The notes under the pieces: generated by a model
Database searches by the model: none
The model's input: the letters and a program-made list of their open reading frames with translations, nothing else
Told to the model about the DNA's origin: nothing
Shown here: piece by piece, positions 15,976-22,500 of the stretch
Layout: each line of letters begins with the position of its first letter
Position numbering within the stretch: the first letter of the stretch is position 1
From: Balamuthia mandrillaris
Taxonomy: Eukaryota; Discosea; Longamoebia; Balamuthiidae
DNA: 22,500 nucleotides
Assembly: GCA_031835245.1 (NCBI GenBank)
Contig: JAVKOQ010000129.1
Coordinates: 1-22,500, forward strand
Direction of reading: 5' to 3'
Position numbers and translations under genes: made by a program

Positions 15976-18609
15976 TAACATACGAAGGATCTACTCTTGA
16001 GGCCATGAGCTCGGGAATGGGTCCAAGAACACGCTCCATCATGGCCAAGTGTTCCACGTTATCATGAGTAATAAACAGAGCATCTCCCGTATAAAGTTCT
16101 ATCAGAATACAACCAATGCTCCAAATATCAGCAGGATACGTCCATCCCAAACCTTATTGAGAGAATATTTCAATAAGGAACATTAGAAAGAACATTGAAA
16201 CGAAAGAAAAGCGTAATTACCAAGAATAACTTCAGGTGCACGGTAATGACGTGTAGATACAACACGTGTGTGATGATGAGAATCAAACGTTGCACTTCCA
16301 AAATCAATGACTAACAGCAGAGAGAACAAGAGAAAGAAAATTAGCGTTGTTGCCATGAGGAGGAGCGAAAAAAAGTAAAACTAACCTTTAATTTTGTTGT
16401 CAAGAGGGACCCGAGTGGTAACGGGAGGAGCTGGCTCATCGTCAACAGGTGTAACTGAACGCGAAGACCGAACCGATGCAGATGAAGAAGAGGAAGATGG
16501 AGCCCAACCACCTCTACCTCCATCACAATCTCTTTTCCCATTCTCCATTGCGGCTCGTTTTCTCGGTGAAAGAGGAACAAAGTAGGAGGAAGGAGACGGA
16601 ACGGAGTGATTATTAGCTCGCTCCGCCTCGAGAACTGTTTTGGAAGCGTAGATAGGAGAAGGAATAACTTTGTACTTGGAATTGGCAAAGAGAATATTCT
16701 CCGGTTTCAAGTCAGTGTGAATAAGTGTTAAGTCATGCATAACTGAGGAAAAGAGAATAAGAGAGATTAGCTAGTGGAACAAGCAAAAATGGAAAAGAGA
16801 GGAAAAGGTACATGCAACAGCTGATAACAGTTGATAGCCAATTTCAGCAACTTGATCAAGACTGAAAGGATGGTAGCTATTTCGCTTCAAGAAGTCGTAG
16901 AGACTGAGTCCATATTTGTCAAATACCATCACCACGTGATTCTTGTATTCGAACCACCGCAGCAATGAAATGCATATACTGCAAAAGAAGAAAGGAAGAG
17001 AGTTAAGTAAAAACAAGGAAAAGTGAGAATCAGAGTAAGTATAAAGTACCTTCCCGAATCCTGAGAAGTACTGCCTCGTTTTCTTGGTTGAGGGAAAAAA
17101 TTTAAAGGACAATGAGTTGACGAAAATGAAACAAGCAAGCTTAAATGAGTGAGAATGAGAGAAAGAGAGAGGAGAGAGAGAACAAACTTTCTGATGTTTT
17201 CGTGTTTCTGCATTTTCTCTAAAATCTCAATTTCTATCATGGCAGCTTCTCTATACTTCTCTATCGCTCTTATTATCTTTAGTGCGACTTTCTTTTTGAG
17301 ATCTCTGTCCCAGCAGCTCACCACTTTGCCAAATGTTCCTTTGGTTCAAATGGTTATAAAAGAAATAAAAAGGAATGAGTGGATTATGTTTAAAACATAA
17401 GCGAAAATGCAGGTACTTGGTAAAATACATACCTTCTCCCACAACTTCCAAAACTTTGTCTTCAAGCCGAAACGCAACACAAAGTGAGAACGAGAGAAGA
17501 GAAACAAACAAGAGCAAAAGAATAAAAGAAAGGAAAAAAAGAATTAAAACGAAATAGAAGGGATAAAAAAAAAGAAGAAAACGAGAAGTGGAAAAGTACA
17601 TCTAGAAGTAAGATAATCCCTGGGCTGCACTTTAAGGTGGCCCTGTCTATCATCAATGGCAGTACTGCCAGAGCGGGAGCGAGAGCGAGAACGATCTCCT
17701 CTAGGAGAACCAGAGCCCGATCGTGAGGACCCTGAGGACTTTGACCTCGACCTGCTCCCCGAATCGGAGGCAGAGGAGCCTGAGCGGGACCGGCTGCTTG
17801 AGCGAGTGACAGCATCACTCTCTGGTCTTCTTCTCTTCTATGGAAGTTTAACGAAAGTGAGGGCAAGAAACAACAAGAGAGCAAAAAGGAAACAACGAAG
17901 AAAAGAAAAAGAGAGATAGAACAAAAGAAAGAAAAGAAAAGAAAAACCGTCGTTAGAGAAAGAAAATGGAGAAGAACAAAAAGGAGAAAAGATGAAAACA
18001 AAAAAGAATAGAAAGATGAAAAAAAAAGGGAGAGAGGATGACAAGACGAGAAGAATAACGAAAAAGAGAAGAATGAGAACAAACCTGAAAATAAAGACGC
18101 CGAGAGGGAGAGGGCGAAGGAGTTCTCTCCCTCTCTCTTCGGCGCCTCTTGTAACTTCCGTCGTGCCTGTAGCCACGTCGAGCGTGGTAATAGTCGGGGC
18201 TGCGGTCCCTTCTGCTCCTCCTCGTTTCCCATTCCCTCTCTCGTTTTCTTTCGCTCTCTCTATTGTACCGCCGGGACCAGTCTCTCTCCCTCTCTCTGTC
18301 TCTGCCCCTCTCTCTGTCCCGGTCTCTCTCTCGTTCTCTGTCTGTTCCTCGGCTTCGCTCTCGCTCTCTTTCTCTCTCCCGTTCTCGTTCTCGTTCTCGC
18401 TCTCGCTCTCTTTCTCTATCTCGATCGGAGAAGCGTCGTCCTCTCTCCTCGGGTTCCTCTCTTCTTCGCCATCGTTCGGGAGAGCTTCTTCGTCTGTTGT
18501 AGCCGTTGTCTCTGGAGGAAGGCGAAGGAACAAAAGAAGAAACTTCTCCCTCTCGTGGTCGCCTCTTGTCACCACCATTTCGCCACGATCTTTGTTCTCT
18601 GTGCGACAT
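15302..18609 (-). CDS. LAMMER (CLK/Doa-type) protein kinase with RS and RE tracts
   Basis: Dual-specificity kinase of the family that phosphorylates SR splicing factors in the nucleus. Eleven exons: 18609-18085, 17837-17600, 17459-17433, 17338-17188, 17082-17050, 16978-16812, 16742-16386, 16310-16221, 16152-15984, 15864-15750, 15676-15302; 748 residues. An in-frame ATG at 18666 would add 19. The N-terminus has an RE/RD dipeptide tract and an RS-rich segment (exon 2). The kinase domain has all key parts: GEGTFGKVV, VALK, Asp391 in [13 protein letters not shown] at 502-504, the activation segment [13 protein letters not shown], and the signature [14 protein letters not shown]. About 105 residues, Ser-rich, separate DLKPEN from DFG; family members have a shorter spacer here. 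Exons 3 and 5 are only 27 and 33 bases. The C-terminus is an acidic/basic low-complexity tail. Introns 1 and 4 use GTTTGT donors. Confidence 0.94.
15912..15970. repeat. (GA)n microsatellite in kinase intron 9
   Basis: About 59 bases of GA on the plus strand with one GGG interruption near 15934-15936, so (CT)n in the sense strand. It lies inside the intron 15983-15865, directly after the donor GTATGTTATC. It is the longest of the four dinucleotide tracts found within introns here. Confidence 0.92.
18277..18426 (-). repeat. RE/RD dipeptide-coding repeat in kinase exon 1
   Basis: The sense strand repeats GAGCGAGA-type units, coding alternating Arg-Glu and Arg-Asp for about 50 residues. Such tracts occur in SR-related splicing proteins (for example the RE/RD domains of U1-70K-like proteins). 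The other strand is (TCTCGC)-rich and also gives long open frames, which are shadows. Confidence 0.88.
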
Positions 18610-19390
18610 TTTTGTTGATGGATCTGTATATCTTTTGTGTGAGGATTTGAGATGATGAATACGCATTAAACAAACAAAAAAAAAACATACCAAAGACGAG
18701 GAGAACCACTTTGAAGGAAGGGATGTTTGGTGAGGCTGTACAAAAGATTCACCTTTCCCCCCCTTTTTTTTTTATTATTATTTTTTTTTCTTCTTTTCTT
18801 TTCTTCCTCTTTTCTAACGGTTCTATCCAATCAATTTTAAACTTGACTTTTTATGGTTAATGCTGACGTGGTATATCGCGGTTTATGGTAATTTTTAAGG
18901 AGGCACGCGAGGGTCATCGGACACACGTCACCGCAGATTAAGGTGATCTGAATCGGAAGGCGATCAATACCTTAATTTAAATTCACCAATCCGAAATCAA
19001 AAAAATCTGGAAACTTCGGATAGCAGGAAGCCATTCACCATCATTCATCATCGCAGCGAATCAGAAAGCAGAAAGCGGCCTGCACCACAAATGAATATGC
19101 TTCAACCTGCACCCCCGTGGGTTGCAGCAGACCAAATAAAGTTTTCCTCGGAGCAGGCTGCACCTTCACGATGTCGAAAAAAGCGCTCCCAAGATCCCAA
19201 ATGAAAACTTAAATCACCGTCGTCCCACACGTGAGACGCTGATTTTCCCTTTTGCTCCGTCACACAGTCCCCATCCTGAAATGAAACACTTCCATTAGAA
19301 CCTATTTTGATTCTTCCCTGTTTCTCTTTTCTTTTAACGCTCACACACTCGCTACTGTTAGCACTGCGTTCACTGCAACCATTACTACCA
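18610..19390. promoter_or_regulatory. shared upstream region of kinase and secreted-protein genes
   Basis: 781 bases between divergent start codons. It carries a homopolymer-rich stretch at about 18756-18812 (C run, T runs, ATT repeats), then mixed sequence without a coding signal. The minus-strand frame at 19102-19503 overlaps the opposite gene's first exon and has no family features. It is presumably a two-way promoter with both 5' UTRs. No specific binding site identified. Confidence 0.45.
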
Positions 19391-22300
19391 ATGACCTCTG
19401 CCACACGCGGTCTGTGTGCCTTTATATTGTTACTGCTCTGCCTGTGGCCCTCATTCCTGACGGTTGAGGCAAGACCGCAGTCCTTTCCGCACTTGGAGAA
19501 CACCCTGGGACCGCCCCCTGAAAAGTTTCCCTTTGTGTATTACCCTCCAGGAGAGCTGGCACGTCTCAAGCGCGGCGGGCATGGACCAATTGGGGACAAC
19601 AGGCTGCTGCAGGAGAGAAGCTACACCGAAAATGACTTTGATGGCAACCAAGTGCTGAGCTACTACCATCGTCTTCGCATCCAACCTAATGTCATCTCGT
19701 TAGACATGGAGGAGACCGTGGAAGAAGTCCTGTGCCTGCAACAGGACGACGAGAAATGGGTGGTGGTCAGAGGAACGAACCGAGCCCTTCTTTCTGAGCT
19801 GAAGGAAGGTACCAAACTGGTGTTCTCAACTGTTTGGGGTTGCCCTGCCGACGAGGACGACAAACTGGTGCTGCTGAGGGAAGTAGAGGAGATGGAAGGA
19901 CCCGTGCCAATGAGAGATGGCCTGTTTGAAGTTCGCTTCATCACTCACCCCTTCCACTCATCTGAAATTTTCCAAGAGATGAAGGTAGTTTGCTGTTCCG
20001 TAGTTTACAATTACGTTGTACTTGTGCTTACATTATCTTATTTTTTTAAAGCTCTCGTTGCGCTATAAGCCGTCTTCAGATAGCAGCGAACAGTTAACCA
20101 ACGAGACTACATCCATAACCCGAGCAAGAAGGGCAACTATTAGGAAAGACTTCTCTGTCAACTACGATCCACTAACCGGAAGAGCCAAAGAAGAATTTGA
20201 CCTTGTTGGAAGCCTCCTTGTCTGCACTAATTGCTTTATCCTGTTGGAAACGGAGCTGGTTCTGGACATTGACGTGGACTGGTTTCTCTTTCCCAGCGTA
20301 GACACCTTCGTTCTCAAGGTGGGTGGGAGACTGACCATCCACTCAGAGCTCAAGGCAGGCGAACTGCAGTACCATGAAACTGTTGCTCTTGGGGATCCAG
20401 TGACCTTGTTCGAGAAGAAACTCCCCTTTGGGATTGCCCCCTTGGTAGTTGGTTTGGAATCAGGGTGGAAGGCGGTGATTTCAGCTGGTCTGAACATTGC
20501 AGGAACAATAACGACAGTGAATACCCTGGAAGGCAGCATGTACGTTGGAGTGAGCTACGTTGATGGGGACTTCCAAACCATCCTAGACGGCCCTTCCATC
20601 CACCCAGCTACATCTACCTTCTATGAACCTGCACAAAATCCGGGAGGCTACCTCACAATTGGATTAGGTCCGTACTTTGAACCGTATTTTGGAGACGCGT
20701 TGGAGTATTTCAAGGCCTCTGCGACCTTCTTTGCGCTGCCTTACCTTCGTATTGACATTGGAGTGAACGTGCCCGCTGAAGGTTGCCCGCTCGGCTACCA
20801 ACTCTCCGGAGGGTTGAACACGTCTCTCTCATTGAACCCTTTCGAACTTTTCGGTTTGTTTGACGTCACCCTTGGCGGCTTCCTCCCCTTAGAAAAAACT
20901 TATCAGGTCATTGGACCCAACCCTCTGCGCTGCGAGTTGTGCCGTGGCTGTGTGGACCCATCCTTCGAGCCGCCTCCTCCTCCTACCATATCCAGCGATC
21001 CCTACAATCCGTTATTGCTGGTACCTGGCGCCAAGACCAGAGAGACATCGCTTCAAAAGGATGAATTCCACATCTACTTCATTGAAGCAGACGACCTTCC
21101 AGACCACTACTGGCACCAACCAACCCGCATAATCCTCGTCAGCAAGCAAGGTGATGCTGACCTCTATCTCAGTGACCCTTTTTCATACTTTTCCCGCGAG
21201 TCCACCAAGCCCAGTGGAGAAAATGATGTGGTTATTATCCACCCCAACGCACCCTCCCAACTGGAAATCATACCAGGGTACATTGAAGTGTACGTGGTTG
21301 CCTATTCAGACTGCGTCTATCAACTCATCTTCGAGGTGGCCATGGTACCTGGTTACTGGTTCCAGGTCACAGGAAGTCAGCACCACCAGGTAGAGATGCA
21401 GCTTGAGCTTTATCCAGAGGAACATCCGGTCTACATATTCTCCTTGGAAGCTCTACTTGGCACGACAGTTGTTACGCCCAGCTTTGGAGGAGTGAGCCTT
21501 GCCACCATGGAGCTGCAAGGTGGAACCTCTGGCGAGGGAGAACATCGTACCTTCATCTCAACGATGTCAATGTTTTGCGATGAAGGTGTGCCTTGCATCG
21601 TTGAACTCTTGTACCCGCTTGTGAACGAGTACTGGACCAATTCATGGTTCTTTGCGGCTCCTCTGCAAACCCTTTCCAAAGGAGTGCTCACAACGCACAG
21701 CGCCGACGATCCCACCGCCTTTCACGTGTTCTACTTTCCCTTTTCCACCTCTCCCACCAGGATGCTCCATCTCTCCGTTTCCGCGAACCAAGCAGGTATG
21801 GACTTGGATGTTCTGGTCGCTGGAAGCCTTGATGTTCCCGACGAAGAATTTCACGACATGTGGAGCGACGAAGTGGGTGATGAGTCCTTCTGGGTCGAGG
21901 TGGCGGATGCCTCCGAGTTCGTCTTTTCTATCTACTTGAAGCCCGGAGGACAGACCACAGGCAGCTTCGATGTGAAAGTCGACACCGTGGATGTGGTGAA
22001 CTTTGGCAGCGCCGGACGATACTCTGTAAGCGGCGCGGAAGGAAGTTACCTTTATTTACTTCCAGACACGACCGCAGATGAGCTCCGTTTCATCTTGCGC
22101 ACTCCTGACACCATCTCGGTTCATGTCTTTTCTCCTCCTTCCGACGTCGAGGAACACGGGATTCCCCGAGCAACTAGCTTTCCTCTTCAACTTGACAACC
22201 AAACACTCGCCTTCTTCTATCGCCAAGAAGATATTCCTCAAGACACGTTGCAAATCTACTACGCCAGGCATTCTGGCTTCTCCTGTGAGCCATGTTCCAT

Positions 22301-22500
22301 CATCATCGCGAACGTGTTCAGGATCAATTACTTGTCCTTGGGCTCCAACTTCACGGTCGAGGCCAAGGATGCACATATCCGTCATTTCGTGGTCAGCAAC
22401 GACCAGTCCTTGCTCCTCTCCATCACCGTTCAAGTGCTTTCCGAAGTGCCAGTGGGCATGTATATGAACAACGGAACAGTTTTTGCCGTTCCGAGTGACA
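19391..22500 (+). CDS. large secreted protein, PPC-like repeats, 3' end outside window
   Basis: Exon 1 is 19391-19984; exon 2 begins at 20052 and stays open to the last base, about 1014 residues so far. The donor is AAG then GTAGTTTG and the acceptor TTTTTTTAAAG, phase 0. The ATG at 19391 gives a signal peptide with the core FILLLLCLWPSFLTV and likely cleavage after VEA. RARR at residues 222-225 could be a processing site for a furin-like protease. Residues about 225-510 form a beta-rich region with paired Cys (VCTNC, later CELCRGC), recalling fungal and protist cell-surface domains of unknown function. After a Pro-rich hinge, repeats such as GDADLYLSDPFSYF and, further on, MDLDVLVAGS with ISVHVFSPPSDV resemble prepeptidase C-terminal (PPC) beta-sandwich repeats, which bind surfaces or ligands outside the cell. 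No enzyme motif seen. The role is probably extracellular or cell-surface; the rest is unknown. Confidence 0.85.

Noticed and set aside
17992-18618. Long plus-strand frames rich in Ser/Leu opposite the kinase N-terminus
   Set aside because: They mirror the RE/RD-coding repeat and an intron of the kinase; no independent family signature.
19102-19503. Minus-strand frame of 133 codons opposite the secreted-protein start
   Set aside because: It overlaps the signal peptide exon of a well-supported gene and shows no conserved motif.

Overview
This is nuclear DNA of a eukaryote, most likely a free-living protist. Six of the seven recognisable genes contain short introns in clear reading frames, and all seven need splicing. 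Introns are mostly 55-160 bases. Of the 32 introns I could place, 30 are GT-AG and two are AT-AC with minor-spliceosome (U12-type) 5' splice sites. Both AT-AC introns lie in one ion-channel gene. The gene set (four-domain voltage-gated channel, microsomal P450, LAMMER kinase, BRCT/RRM/RGG protein, large secreted protein) does not fix the lineage, so I leave it open.

Layout. Bases 1-851 lie downstream of the channel gene and hold GGTT-rich repeats and two exon-like pieces I could not assign. A four-domain voltage-gated cation channel runs on the minus strand from 6396 to 852 (9 exons, 1604 residues). Bases 6397-8078 hold scattered coding-like pieces on the minus strand, perhaps a secreted beta-helix gene or its relic. 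A cytochrome P450 lies on the plus strand at 8079-10347 (10 exons, 531 residues). A MYND-finger protein lies on the minus strand at 11718-10672 (2 exons, 302 residues) and meets the P450 tail to tail. Head to head with it is a small lysine-rich protein at 12095-12542 (2 exons, 111 residues). A BRCT / coiled-coil / RRM-like / RGG protein follows at 13024-15199 (3 exons, 654 residues). It meets a LAMMER (CLK-type) kinase on the minus strand at 18609-15302 (11 exons, 748 residues), with only 102 bases between stop codons. A large secreted protein starts at 19391 on the plus strand and is still open at the window end.

How they fit. There is no operon logic. The kinase carries RS and RE/RD tracts and its family phosphorylates SR splicing factors; its neighbour has an RRM-like fold and an RGG tail. 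The two could both act in RNA processing, but proximity is the only link.

The strongest observation is the pair of AT-AC introns in the channel. One sits just before segment S1 of domain I, where animal voltage-gated sodium channel genes also keep an AT-AC intron. The other, with a U12 branch site, sits in the domain III-IV linker. All gene models were built by hand from reading frames, splice sites and phase; summed exon lengths are divisible by three for every complete gene.
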